From Wuchereria bancrofti (Eukaryota > Nematoda > Chromadorea > Rhabditida > Onchocercidae): a stretch of DNA of 64,000 nt. The stretch is taken from positions 8,283,099 through 8,347,098 of the forward strand of contig SSBO01000012.1 in the NCBI GenBank assembly GCA_005281725.1, in the 5' to 3' direction. Positions 24,925 to 39,126 of this stretch are shown one piece after another; within the stretch, counting starts at the first letter, position 1, and each line of letters opens with the position of its first letter. Position numbers and translations under genes: made by a program. The notes under the pieces were generated by a model. It searched no databases. It was given only the letters and a program-made list of their open reading frames with translations, and was not told the DNA's origin.

Positions 24925-27900
24925 TCGAACAGGCACACATTGTACAACGCATCAATTGTTTCTCTTGTTGTGTGTATCCGTCTGAACAGGTTGTAGATAA
25001 ATACATCATTATCCGGCTGGTCCTTTCTCATGCATCAATCATAACATTTATTTCAAGTTTAATCTTTCAATATACTTTTTTTTTTTGTTTTTTTTAGTAA
25101 AAAAATGTGCAAATAGTAGTAATGTTTCTTTACATAATGAACAATAATCAACGGATGAATTACGAATTAAAATTATTTGATGGAAATAACTAAAACACCA
25201 TTTAGGATATTCCTGTAAAAATTAAATTTAATATGTCATCGTTAAAATTAGAAATATATTAGAATGATTAATCGGACAGTGTTGATAATTGCTATCCTAA
25301 ATTAAAATGAAATCTTTTTTGGTATAGTATGAGTAATAATAGACATCTAATAATGATATCTTTTAAGTATGTGCTTAAATTTCTCACAAAGATAATGTTT
25401 CATCTTTTCAAATGAAAGAATTTGTTGCGATGGCCTTTAAAATGATTTAGTCAATCGGGGCGCTCCCTTAATTTTCGCCTAATTTCATCTGCTCGTTAAT
25501 AAATACAAATAAATGATGAACAGTAGTGTAAATATAGCATAATCAATTATTACTGACAGTCTAATCAACGGATGAATTAAAAGATAATTGATTAAAGGTT
25601 AAGTTTATGAACTGGTACATTGCCATATCGGTATCATATCGCAGTGTACAACGCCATCAACAAAAAATATGCATTACCATTGAATATACTGGTAATTTTG
25701 ATAATGTTCGAGGAAAGAAAAAATGCAGCTTTGCAGTGAATGACATTGATAAAATAATGAAACAAGCGAGGAAAGGACGATTTTATAAGCCATTTTCAAA
25801 CTTCTATTATCTTTCTTAATCATTCTTTTTCTTTATTATTTAAAATATCCTGTTAATTTTTTTGCCATTGAAAAACGAGCTTTGTTATCGTCGTATGAAG
25901 CATCAAACATCAAATATAATCCATTTTTGTTCCCGCAATTTGATTTCGGTTTTCGTTTTAGAGATCGCTTTTTATCACTCTGATAACAATTACACCTTAA
26001 GTGGCAGTATATTTTTAAAAATAAATGAATCATTTGCAATCCAATCTTCAATGACAAATGGATTAAAAATAATACCGATAAGTTTAATTAATTTGAGTGT
26101 TAAGAGTAATTACAATATTTGTGTCTTTTTTGCATTATTTTTCAGCTTGAGATGATTTGGAATTGAATTCTAAACGACTTTAAATTAAGTAATATTAAGC
26201 ATATGGAATAGATTTTTTGTAATATTTTATAATTTAATCAATGTAAAGTATATAGGAGGAAATGTATGAGAAGTAAAATATATCATTGCTATTTTTTGCT
26301 TGAATAAAATTGCTATTGTTATTGATGTTTGATCATTATCATTGTTAATGAAAATTAAACTTTCCTTATAAGTGTCCAGTAAGATAAAAAAATTTGCAAA
26401 TTTTGTCAATTGGACTTTAAAATATCTGTATGTTAAAATAAAATAATTTGACGGACAATGTTTCATGTATGCGCTTCACGTATTCATGTGTTTCGCGTGT
26501 ACGTGTTTCTTCAGTTTAATGATAGGCTTTTTTTTGCTAAATGCTATGGTTGTTACGGGAAGTAGAAGGAATTACTCTGCTGTCCTTCAACATAGATCTC
26601 AAATTATATTATTTTTCAGGAAACAAGAATAAACAATTCCATCGATTTTTCTTAAAATTAATTAAAGATCGCTGACGACTATTGATTGTCACATATACGA
26701 GTTTTTGCGATTTAGAAATAGCTTTTCTTTTTTTTTTCTCGATATTTTCTTCATTTCATTAATCATCACTTTATACTTTCTTCTCGCTACAATGATTAAT
26801 TAATTTTTTTCTGAAATTCATACATAACCTATCTTCGTATTATTATCGGATTTATCGCTTTACAAAAACGCAACTTTTTTAAGTAGTGATTGAAGAAAAG
26901 GTATGAAAAAAACTTATAAAATAATCTAAAGAATATTGAAAGATCAGTGGCAGCTCAGGATTTTGTTTTTGAGTATTCAAGATTAAGTGAGCGATCTTTT
27001 GCAAAGTATTAATGATTGATTTAATCCATGCAAAAAAATCCGATTAATACTGAAGCAAAACATGTCAAGATTATGATATATTAGATAGATGTGAACGTTT
27101 TTCTTATGTTTGTGATTGTCATCAAGGATATTTTGTGATCCAAAAATGATCCGAAATAAAGCTTTACTTGGGTTATTTAAATTCTGGAAGTGTTACAAAA
27201 AATATATATGTATAAAATCTTGTTAAATCTAATTTAATTCAATTTAATCGCTCACATAAGAATGATTATTAAAATTTATTAGTTTCCTTTCAAGGAAAAT
27301 TTCTATAGCAATAAGATTGCAACTTGAAAAGAATTTAAATAAGATACTCTAATATCATCGCTGACAAGCGTTTTGTTATTTTAGCAGATGAAGAGTTAAG
27401 CAGGTAAAATCTAATGACATAATTATCCATAAAACTGCGACAACAAATCGTTTATGAAACTGTAACGACAATTTATCGATAATTGCCAGTAACATAATAT
27501 TAGATAGCATGGCATATTACCATAAATGATTATTTCTTCTCCAAATCAATTAATTTCCATAATAGTACAATATTATCAAACACTTTCTCCATTCACCTGT
27601 ACAACCTTACCTTTTTCAATTCATCTATTCCTTACATCGGATTAAATTTTCTTTTAACATATCACTTTGTTTAAAGCAGCATTGTAATATGTATCATTTA
27701 TGAAAAAGCTTGCATGAATTTTTTTTGAGCATACTGATAACATCAGACTATAACACATTTCTCAGCTTTGAGGCTGAATTTACTTGTTTGTTTGTTTTTT
27801 GTTTGTTTGTTTTTTTTGATAAAATACATTGAATTTTGTATTGAGAGAACGTTTTGGATGAAAGAGATAGGAGAAATGAAAAAGAGATCATTTGCGCTTT

Positions 27901-29415
27901 GCAAACACTACCTATATTAATTAATAAGCAGCAATTAAAAAATTACATAAAAGGATAAAAAAATATTCACAAAATGATGATATACAAATAATGCAAAGCA
28001 TCGAAAAAAAAAATCTTCTTTACGCATTTTGAAGTGAATAAAAAGAAAGCATTCATAGAAATTTGAATACAAGAGGATATAAAAGATGCCTGAAAAATCA
28101 GGACACTAGGATACCTATAAAAAACAGATGGACTTTGCTTGTTTATAAGGATATTTTATCATTGTCAACTTACATATTTAAACTCATTCGTATTACATTT
28201 CGTCTAGACTTACTTATTTTAGACTTGATACATTATTACCCATATTAGGTTTCGTTTAAATTAGCATAGCAGTAGGCGTTCAATAGTGAATGATAATTAT
28301 CAGAAATATGTTTCGTACAGAATAATAATTAATCAAGTAAATTCCACATTTCTAAGAGATAGAAAAATGAAGAAAGTAAATGAAAAAGTGAAAATGATCG
28401 GTTTCAATTTGAACACTGTAATTAATGTATTTTCGTAAAAGTCCAGGAATTTTTGGGAAGAATCTGCGGATCAGAAATGAGAATACTTTTGAGATTTTCT
28501 AAACAATATACTATCTACTTTGAAAAAAAGATGAATTTTTCTAGGCAAGAACAATGGTAGATAACAACGAAATGCTTACTATAATGGAAACTTGAATATA
28601 TTGTCACCCTTTTGAAACTTATTTTCGGAATACATCCATATCTTACGTCAAGTTATAAAACTGTTATCCTGAACTTTCATGCAAACAAGTCTGCAGTCAA
28701 ACTTTGAGCAATGCAGATGTCGTTTTAAAATAAATCTAAAAACTTGAAATTGAAATACAAAAAGAAACGAAAAAGTAGTAAATGCATTTATGGCTGCAAA
28801 GCGAAATAATTCCACCTAATACCATGCTTCATGTTTCTTTTTTTTCTTCTGCAGCCAAAAAATTTAAAAATAAAATCCAATGTCCATAATAAATAAATAA
28901 ATAAAATCATTGGATATATCACATTTTGTTGATGCGATACCAGCAGAATGAAAGGTAAGGAGAATAAAGAATAGATCTGCTAGCAATGCAAAAAAAAAGA
29001 AATGATTTTTGGCAAAAACGTGAAAATTTTGTCATCATTAATTGAGTATGATATTTTTCAAAATGATGAATTATTTTAAATTCGCATTCCATACATTCGT
29101 GCTGAACCACGCAATCCTTAAAGATTACATACATTAATACGTGCAATTGTGTTATAACTGTTTAAACGTAAAATCTGCCATTGCTTTGAAAATGTTGGCT
29201 TTTCACTCAGTTGTTATATCTATGTGATCGGATAAATATCTGTGACATCATTATAGATTAATGGAAAATATTCCATGTATATAACGGCATGTAATAGCAG
29301 TCAATTGAGATCTTTGACATGACATTCACACTTCAACATTTTTACGGAAAATGAAATAAGGCAGAAAAAGTATGAAAGTAGTTTTTGTATATGGGACAAT
29401 TTGAAGAATTGAAAG
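24925..29415. other. Intergenic, between two minus-strand genes
   Basis: About 4.5 kb with no supported gene. Contains a (TTTG)n tract at 27784-27815. The + frame at 25607-25819 includes a fairly protein-like stretch (KKKCSFAVNDIDKIMKQARK) but lacks splice sites and family similarity. Promoter elements of the BPI-family gene and 3' sequence of bcc-1 must be here but cannot be placed. Confidence 0.4.
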
Positions 29416-32400
29416 TTATTTTTGGAATAACTCACTCAGAATGGCATTGTAGATCTTTTTCCGAGCACCCATTGTTGAAACACCGATATCTTTTAGGTTC
29501 TGTTCGTCCAACAATAAGAAAGCTTCCATATCAATCTGTAAGTTGTGATTTTTCAAGTCCATATCATATATTCATGTTATTTAGTTACTTAATTTTTTAG
29601 GAAAGTGATATCGTAAGTATCAGTAATTGCTTCATACTTCTTGATCTCTAAATTGCGCAAGGTATTCACTGCAGCCTAGTTGTGCAAGTACCATTGCTGG
29701 ATCCACAAAAATGCGTATGTCCCAAACAGAGTCATTTCCTATTAAAGGTGATGATTCGAATACTCCGGTAGATGCGGAAAAGTCTAAAAACACATTAACT
29801 TCAGTGAAAAATCCGAAAATTGGAAGAAACTCAGAGCTTACCTGCACGCTTTCTAGACACAGGAAATGAGTTGGTATCTACAAAATGTAAAATATGTCTT
29901 TTTTTAAATTTTCATGATTGAGTTTGATTAGAAAATGAGAAAGGATTAGGAAAACGATTTTGATCACTTTTTGGGTTAGGTGAAATAAATAGAGGGGAAG
30001 AGAAATAGATAGAGAGGAAGGAAGACTATCTTTATGAAAAAAAATGTAAGAAAGACGATAGGTGGAAGACGATTAAAATCTTTACTCGTTCCGACAGTAG
30101 TAATAGGTCCTTGTAATTGATTTGATTGAAAGAGGTGCAAATTATGAGATGATAAAGATCCAATTAACGAATTGGAATTCGAGCTATCTTGAGGATCATC
30201 ACCATGTTCATCCTCTTCCAATACAGATGCTAAGCCTACTGAAGGCGTTATCGAACGATGAGTCTAAAAGGAATAATATTTTGAAATTTAACAAAAACTA
30301 CGAAGTAACTCTATTAGATAATTTTCTTTTTTTGGACTGTAGTAGACTGCAACATTATACCAGTGGATATTATGGTTAGTAAGAGGAATAAGCGAGATAA
30401 TTGAAAACTGGCACGAGAGTTTAATTGATTGAGAGTGAAGTTACATACCGCATTTTCCATCAGATTTTTTTCCTGTTGTGTGTTTGATCGTCCATCATAC
30501 TGACTTACAGTATTATCAAAAAAGTTCAAACTGCTTCTCAAAATATCTGCTGGCAATGAATTGCTAAAACCGTATCCAGCCCAAAGATCAGTAGGCTGTC
30601 GTACTTTAGCTGGAATAGTACCGTTGTACACAGCTGAAAATATAATGACCAAAACATAAGTTATTGATATTTACTGTTCAATATTCCTAAGAAGTCTCTA
30701 GGGCCCTTAAATACTAATGTAGCAAAATTCTAGAGCTATGTAGTCCTTTTTCACAACGTGAATATTGAGGATTAAGTGGAATTTTGGAATAAAACAAACC
30801 GCGATTTGCCTTGAGCAGTAATTGTTCTCTTGTTGCGAATCGCTCATTTCCACTATAAAAAGAACTTCATTTCACTAATATTTCTATTTTTATGCAGTTT
30901 TTTGAGCTTCACTCTGAGCCTCACTTTAAAATATTAAAGTGAATTTTAGGTTTAAAGCTAACACAACTGCATACTGAATGATACAGTCGTAGGGAATTTC
31001 CTGAAAAAGACGACTTACCTTCTGAACATATCAATTTGCTTGATTCCAGCAAGTAAAGAATGAGCGATTGGAGAATCATCTGGGTTCGGAGTTATTTGGG
31101 CATATCGATTCTGCAATTAAATTTTAATATAGTAAAAAGCTGTAAAACAAATTCAGATACATCGTTTTAGGTTAGTTCCTTACAAATTAATCAAACTTTT
31201 ATTTGTTCTCGTGACAGCCATAAAAAATATGAATAGAAATGAAACTTGAAATTTAAGGCTTTTGAAAGATAGAATTTATTGAAATTATAAAAGAAACAAT
31301 TTTTACGCTTATGTTACGAATTCAAGTAAAATACAAATTTTAAATATACAGCGTCTGTTGTTGGTACATCAAGCAGAGCCTCAGCCAAGCGACATTGACC
31401 CTCAAAGTTACCAAGTGTCGGCTTGTGCAACGAGTTTTGTGTGGAAATGTATGAAGTTTCTATGTTGGCACCTGATTTAAAATTAACATGAAATGAAATT
31501 GTGAATATTCCACATGAATTTGACCATACTTAATAGGGACTATTTTCCTAAATCGCCACGTAAAATCATTCTTGTTAGCAATTTTTACATTCAAGATTTA
31601 GGCTAAGGAATAAATATGAAAAAAGGTACAAGATAGAGAAAGAAAAAGAAATTAATAGAATGAGGAGTAATTTCTCTGTTTCGTTTCAATGAGAAAACTG
31701 ATTCTAACATTGTCAGACCGAGAATTCTAATTGAAAACATACTTAATAAATTTTGTGCTTCAGTGCGCATATTTTCAATGAGCACTGATATATGACCATT
31801 CTTAAAGAATTCGAATATATCCGGGACAATATTCAAGCTATTTTGAACCAAATTTAAGATTCGTTCACGCGCTTGATACAACATGCATATATTCATCTCG
31901 CTGCTACATAGCACTACGAGCTAAAGAAATATTACTTTTATTTGTACATGCATATTTCTGTTTACTCTACCATCGTATACTTAACTTTTACGAATAACTT
32001 TTCAGTCATGTGGAATATAAATGATATATATCCTACATGACTGAAAAGAAAAATGTAAAACGGAGGTATCATAGACTTTGCCATCATTCTTTATCAAGTA
32101 TTTCTTGACATATCGATGATATTGAACACTGCTGAAATATATTTAAATCTGCTTAATCTTCCAAAAAGGTGCATGTTGAAAAACTGATACTATATTTTAA
32201 TGAAATCTTCAAACGATCATTTTGCTGAAATAAGAATAAATAGTTAAACTTGCCGTAGCATTATTGACGGTTCGACTTTTGCGCCATTTCTCATTGACGG
32301 TAATGCCGAATTTTGTTTCAATCAAAGTTTTGTCAATTAAATCGTAGTCGGATTCCAATATTCGATCAAATTGCACTGCTACAGGTAGTAAACCCTAAAA

Positions 32401-34984
32401 ATATTCTTAACAATATAGCAATTGCATATGATACATGCATAAACACGTGACAGATAAATTTTCATGAACAGAACAAGTTGCACAACAGAATGCAGGAAAA
32501 CTTACGATAATATATTTTCGTGCAATCAAAATGCCAACAATTGGACCAACAATAAATAATTCAAAACCATTTTCAACAGTATTAGACTGAATAATATGAG
32601 TTGAAGTTTGCTGAGCCAACCATTGCATTTCCTCTTTCTTAGACTCATCGCGTAGTAACAGTTCAAGACAATTATATGCATTGATAACTGTATGACAAAG
32701 TAGACCATAATCATTCTGCAGCAATTTTTTTTATTATTGCTAATATATTAGGTTTGCTTATCCATTTCTTAGATGAATTTAAGAATCTGAATTAAATTTT
32801 TAAAGTACAGATACATAATTAAATATGTATTATTGAAGCTTAGAGGAGACAAATAAGTAATATGAGTAGAAATGATTAAATGCTTCTGATAAAAGATATA
32901 AAGAATGATGTAAAAATAAACCTGTAAGTGGAACATATTAGCAAGAATCATGATTGCTTTAATCATTTCCACTTCGTTTTGTTCGATTCCTTTCAAAATA
33001 CATTTCATTTTACCATTTCGTTCCTCACGTAAACTAACAAAGATATCCGAATGCCCAATGTTTCTTTGCAATTCTTGGAAAGAATAACGGCATGTGTTCG
33101 GTAATTCGCATACAATACATAGTGGTGATAGTTTCTGGAAAGGAAGGAAGAAAACTAATGTATATTTATAGCATCAGTAACAATAATAGTAATATATGTA
33201 ATCATTTAATTAATATGATAAATCAAAGAGAATAACTGATTGATAAATAAACCTAATAGATGGGATTACAAATTTCTATTTAAATATGTTGATATGCACT
33301 ACATAACACGGAAGATCCTAATAATTTAAAAATGTTGTAGGAAACAAAATGATGACTTACTCGTAATCGTTGTCGTGCTTTCTCTACTTGTCGAACTGTT
33401 CCAGATACTGATACCTGATCAGAACTACCTTCAGCTATTTATTAATTGTAATATAACGATGCTATTAATAAAGAAAAAAAATGATTTACTTCGTTTGAAA
33501 AAAAATATAAAAGCACTGATATGATAATAAAGTAACTTAGAAGCTTAAAACAAAAAATATTTTGACAGAACCAAGATGGAAATGTCCATAATTCTTAGAG
33601 TGGACTGATAAAATGACATTTGGTTAAGTGTTCATGTACCAAATATTTGTTGTCCGTCTGTTGTAGACAACAACTACAATGAATTTCTCTAACCTTTTCT
33701 TTCTTTCTTTTTTCTTTGTTTGTAAATTCTGACACGAAGATTATCTGAAGGAAACGATCTCAGTAATCATAATACCTGATTGTTCTTTTCCATATCATGA
33801 ATTCTGTTTGAATCTGGGAAATGAATATGACACATTGTATCACGCATAATATCCTGAGTATTTTTACCCTTTCGTCCTATTATTTTGGAATGATCACAGT
33901 GTGGTATTTCAATTCTCAGTGATATTTTATCGCGCTATAAAATAGCTTTTGTAAGCGAAGAGCAGTAAAGATATGATGACTTTTAAATGTTTCGTTAAAT
34001 TGAGAGTAGAGGAATGATTAAAGAAGAGAAAGTTAAGTGTGAAAAAAGTGAGGTAATCTAAGTGGGTGACCTTACCTTTATTCTGAGTGTAGATGCAATC
34101 AACTGACGGGCACAATTAACTTGTTCTACTGTACCAAACATTTTGACGTAAGGATCTGGAAATTATGGTGCTTTTTTAAAAAAAAAAAAGTTTTGCACAA
34201 TTATAATTTGAGAGATGAAACTATTTTCTTTGGCTTCTCGTAAAATTGGACATAATTTGAGAAACATTAACTGAGAAAGATTACCTTTTTTCGTCTTTGC
34301 ACCAATTTTCAAACGACTTGGCCAAGAGATGACAGCACCAGAGAGTTCAGTAACCTGAAAAAAGCATGTAAAAGCGATAATTTACCGTTAAAATATTTGA
34401 ACCATCGATTAATGGATTAAAATTCTTCAGAAATTTTCTTCTTTTTTTTATTCGAGCTAAACATTCAGTATAAAATACTATGAAAACGAACTTACTTTTT
34501 GAAAGAATTCTTCCGCTGATGGAAGAAATTTCTCGGACCCGTATAGAGGCTCACCTGAAAGGTATAATTTTAATCGTCATTAATATTCAAAGTTCCAAAA
34601 GTTCCACGTTTACAAATTGATCAATGATTGTCATCAAATCTTCTTTTCACGACACTTATTTTATGCCAGCATTTTATAATCAAGCTATCACCAAAAAACA
34701 TTCTGTACTGACTAAGAGAATGATACTGACTGTACGGAGATTTTCAGAAAATGAAACAAAACTTACCTCAAAATTTGAAATTTTTAAGTCTCAAAAGTCT
34801 TTTTTGCCTATATTTTAAAATTAAAGGTGAGATTTTTAAACAAACCCGTGATCATTGATTCCAATCGTTTACGATCAACTTGTATTTGTCCCTCTACTTT
34901 GTCATTCGAAATTTTGTCTTGGGTTAATTGCGTGCCTTTTGAGATCCCTTCAGCTGCTTTATGCACCCGTTCTTCTTCATTCAT
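29416..34984 (-). CDS. bcc-1: Bicaudal-C homologue, KH and SAM domain RNA-binding protein, complete
   Basis: Translational regulator family that binds mRNA by KH domains and polymerises by a SAM domain. Eighteen phase-consistent exons: 34984-34846, 34554-34496, 34354-34285, 34155-34076, 33934-33776, 33414-33361, 33134-32922, 32715-32506, 32394-32254, 31920-31743, 31471-31350, 31110-31019, 30852-30800, 30633-30449, 30263-30086, 29877-29842, 29783-29638, 29535-29416; 744 residues (human BICC1 974). KH1 region 36-115 holds SWPSRLKIGAKTKKDPYVKM. KH2 117-190 has an intact GRKG loop (136-139) and CHIHFPDSNR. The third KH region lacks GXXG. RQPTDLWAGYGFSNSLPADI matches the conserved BICC1 linker. 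The SAM domain spans the last two exons, ending MGARKKIYNAILSELFQK. Intron 9 has a GC donor. An upstream noncoding exon may exist at 35401-35340. Confidence 0.93.
31921..32253 (-). other. GC-AG intron in bcc-1
   Basis: Minus-strand intron beginning GCAAGT (donor at 32253) and ending TTTAG. It joins VNNAT to LVVLCSSEMN in phase 0, matching the BICC1 order, and no nearby GT keeps the frame. Confidence 0.8.
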
Positions 34985-35339
34985 TTATATTCAAAAAGCT
35001 GAATAATCATATTTCAGAATAATTGTGAAATGTTTAGAACAAAGAAAAAACAACAAAAAACGTCCATTAAAATTGTTGAACTTCAATTTTAAATGGTAGT
35101 TCAATTTATTTTTCCTTTAAAAGTAAAGCAAATCTCCACAAATAAGTTAAAAAACGGAGCTATTATGAATATCAATTTCAGCAGTATGACACCGAGAAAC
35201 ATTGTTTTACATTTATGACCCTCATTTAAGAGCGGGGACTAAAAATAGTGCAATGATAATAGTTAAGAACGAGAAAAAGAGAAAGAGAGAGAGAAGGAGC
35301 AAATAATTAGTTTCAGACCTACTTACGCACTTTACTTAC

Positions 35340-35401
35340 GCGTACCACCACAAACCATGGAAAAGCAAGTGGACTGCAAACGAGCGAATATGGTAAACGA
35401 T
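35340..35401 (-). other. Possible 5' noncoding exon of bcc-1
   Basis: A 62-base segment bounded by a TTTCAG acceptor and a perfect GTAAGT donor, about 0.36 kb upstream of the bcc-1 start. Its ATG frame meets a stop when joined to the coding exon, so it would be untranslated. Confidence 0.3.
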
Positions 35402-38122
35402 CTGAAAGGGTGACAAGCTAAGTTACAAGTGTAACAAAAGTAATTGTTATACAATAAAGCAGTACAGTATTATTGCAAAATTTTTTTTTTTTTTTGGAAA
35501 TATGCTTGAGTGAAATAAGTGTGAAACATCTGAGAGTTCTTGGAATTATTCAGTAAATTAGTTCATGGTACTACACGCCCACAAGTTAGATAGGTATCAA
35601 TCGAACAAGACTGTATGTTGGAAACTGATCGTACTTCTTGCAACAAGCATTACAATGCATCATTACATAACTTTTTCTATCCAGTTCCCACTGTCATGTA
35701 TCCTGTTGAATAGGCTAGTAGTGATAGCTTGAAGCTGATTTATATCTGTCAGATTATCAGTTAGAATAAACATTAACATTAATGATTCCAGAAACAATAT
35801 TTAAAGAACAGAAAACTTCTGCTTAACGGCGCTTCTGTTATTTTTGTCGAAAAAATAACGATGCTAAGAAGTAATGAGGATAAGTAATTTTAAGAGGTGA
35901 AAGAGAATAGGTAATTCCGATCAAAATAACTAAAATGGGTATTAGAGCGGGAGCGCTCCTGTAAGGTATAGGAGAAAAGAAAGAGTATGGAAAACGGGGA
36001 CTGTTGAGTTGAAAAGGGGATGCCAACCGGTTGTCTCACCTTTTTCTGAAGTTTTAATGTCGTATGTTTTCGCGCAGCTCGCGCAAAACTGCGTTGTAGA
36101 CATCTTGAAAAGGCACAACAGGAGGAGGGTCGTCTAAATTGCTCCTAATGTTAAATGTTAATTAATGAATTGCTTTCTCTTAAATCATTATTCCTTTTGT
36201 AACACTTATTTCTTTAACGAAACTTCTACATCAGTAACCTTCTCTCTATGGGTGTAATTAATACTTTTTACATAGTTCACTCCTTAATGACGCTGTTGAT
36301 AACCATCTATTGTTCGGAAATATTTTGTGGATTTCAGAAAAAAGTGAAATGCAATTCGAGATGCAAAAATTCAAGTTGGCTCACCTTTCATTTGTGAGTG
36401 AGGTTTTTTATGAGGTTTTTCCTGTTTTAAAAATAATAAATTCTCTTTTATAGAACTGTACCTAATTAAATTGTCAGGTCACAACAAAGTACAAAAGTCA
36501 CAAGATACCGCCAAAAAGACCGGCGAAGATATGATGACCCAAAGCTTTCTGGCATACAATTGAATTAAACATAATAACCATTTGATGATTAATTGGCATA
36601 GTCATCTAAGTGCTTTACAACTCAATAAACCTTTCTCGTAAGCCTTATTTAAAGTTTGTAAATAAATCATCATCGTACAACTTTAAAATATAAAAGAAAT
36701 ATTGAAATTCGGAGATGAGCACATTCTTTTTTTTTCTCGAAAACAAATCACCTTGCAACACTTCGCCAGCAAAATGATTGTATTTTTCTTTCTTCTTCTT
36801 TATCATGATATTTTCGTGATTTAAATAGTGTCAGTAAATTGTCATTTAATGAACGAACCACTCTGATACGTTTGTCCTATAAGAATAACTCAGGGAAATA
36901 AATGACACAAAAGAAGCCAGTAGCAATGTAACACTTTTATCTCATCTCCATTTCTATACTCGAAAAGTATTTTGCTCTATTCAGCAAAAAAAAAAACTAT
37001 ATTGTTATTTTTTTCAATAAAATATTTTTCCTCTCATATTTCAAGTTCAAATTTTTAAACTTTTTGAAGTTTAATTAATTGTTAAAATTAGCTAGGTTAT
37101 TTGTAAGGAAGTATTATAATTATCTACATCAGATTTTATTTTTAATTACTAAAATTCTAACATTTTTCTCTTTTTTCTCTCGCTTTAACACTAAAAATTA
37201 AACCTATTCAGATTCTATGTAATATATATATATTTATGAATGGATGAAATAAAGTTTACTCAAGCAAGATTGAAGGGAAACCATTGGTTTTTGATTAGAT
37301 TTTTAGCAGCTTTGTGCTACTCTTTGGCTAAAGCTTTTGACTTGCAAACATGAAAAGAAAAAAATGCAAGGAAAACTGCTGCATTTTTAAAGTATAAATT
37401 AAACAAATCAATTAACAATGCCTAACTTTAAATTGTTGATCATTCTACAGCAGCTCAGTGTTAATAATGAACTAACTGTTATCCTTAAATTGCGCTTTCT
37501 ATCTTTAGTTCTAAGACAGCAAATTTCAAATGCTAATCTTTTCAATATTTTAAAATTTACAAACTCTAGATGTTATTAGAAAATTTATATTAGTCAAATG
37601 TCCCAAAAAATTTCTGCTTTGCAAAATATTGCAAATCAACTCCTTATTGCACAAATGATTTCGCCTATGATTTAAACTCAATGTTAATAAAAAATTTAAT
37701 TTTAATAAACTAATAAGACCTAGAGCTTATTTTTAAGTATCACAAGAAAAAACCATTTTTATTCGATTAAGATTCAGTCCATAATATACTTTACGAGGAA
37801 TAATTAAAATATTAATTGCTGTTTTGAATGACTTTCTAGTTGCATTCCGATTGCTATCATCTCGATGCTGAACAGTAATTCCTCAATTTTCTGGAAAATC
37901 GTTTTATTAAAGAAAAAAAAAATTTCTTCTTCTGCTCTTTGTAGAGAGAATATCAAATAAGAAAATCCTTACTAAGAAAATTAAAATTCAAGAAAAAAAG
38001 GAAATAATGCTTACGAAAGTCTTGCATTAATTACACATTTGCAGAATTCACGCAATATCCAGCGTTTTTTTTCTTTTTTTTTTGCTGGAAAATGGTTGAT
38101 AGATCAGATCGATCAGAGATAG

Positions 38123-38640
38123 TTGACAACTAAAGACAGAAGCAATATATTTAAAAATCTGAACAATAATTGGTTCAGTGACAATGTGATAGCATTATTT
38201 GCATCAGAAAAATGGCATACTGTAAGTATCGCATATCAGTTGTTTATAATTCATCCAAAACTTTTGAATAGACTTGTAAAAAGTAATTCAGAAAAAAAAA
38301 AAGAAAAATCACAGGAATTTCGGCTTCTTTTTTTCTTTCGAAATATTAACAAAAACTTGGGTCATTTTTATATCACAAATAGAATTATTTTGCTGTTTTG
38401 TTTCATTCGCATTACAAATATCAAGTTTTGGGTTTTTTTTTCACAAATTGAAGTTCATTTTAAAAATTGTACCGAATCGTTTATTTGGCTTATATTATCA
38501 AGTCTGACCTGAATTGATCTTCCAAATGGATATCCGTTTTTGAAAAGCATTGCACAGAAGATCAATGTCTACCAAGCTATCATCGATCGATGTCCACGAA
38601 GCAATCACTGACGTAGATAACGAATTCACCAGTTGTATCA
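38123..38640 (+). pseudogene. Exon-like relic in the desert
   Basis: The piece 38123-38221 reads NNWFSDNVIALFASEKWHT and ends at a strong GTAAGT donor. About 300 bases on (38511-38613) another frame reads LPNGYPFLKSIAQKINVYQA and 12 more residues before TGA, but a stop precedes it with no acceptor between, and the neighbouring frame opens at the same place. Both look coding and cannot be joined cleanly. A decayed gene is my best guess; family unknown. Confidence 0.3.
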
Positions 38641-39101
38641 ACAACATTCGCTATATTAAGCATATTTTTCGTTATCGTTCGTGCAGTTACACGCAATGCT
38701 CAGTCGTATTCGTCCTCGCCTTACCTGATCCATTGCTTGTAATGATGCATCTATCATTAATGATTATTAAATAATAATTTTGGTGCCTTTAAACTATCAA
38801 AAAGAGAAAAAATAGCGATTACACAGTGATTCTTAGTTTCTCAATGAGCATTAATCACAAATACTTATTGTTATTATAGTATTAATTACTAATAACAATA
38901 TTTTTACAAATTATTTTCAACACTCTTTACATTATTTTATCATTACGATTGCATCGTAATTGTTGAAATTTGCAAAGCTATGGACATATTTCTTCCATAC
39001 AAAGTTTACACTATTTTCTTTAATTTTTAGCAAAAAAAATACTGCCATCACTTTTTGTTTTTGATAAAAACGAATCTTGAGATCTTCCAATTGATTAATT
39101 A

Positions 39102-39126
39102 CAAAAAAAAAAAAAAAAAAAAAAAA
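39102..39126. repeat. Poly(A) tract
   Basis: A run of about 24 A, followed by repeated ACTAC(A)n units to about 39160. No upstream coding remnant shows that it is a retrotransposon tail. Confidence 0.85.

Noticed and set aside
38123..38512. 129-codon plus-strand frame as a single gene
   Set aside because: Only the first third looks coding; after the GTAAGT donor the frame is hydrophobic, A/T-rich and intron-like.
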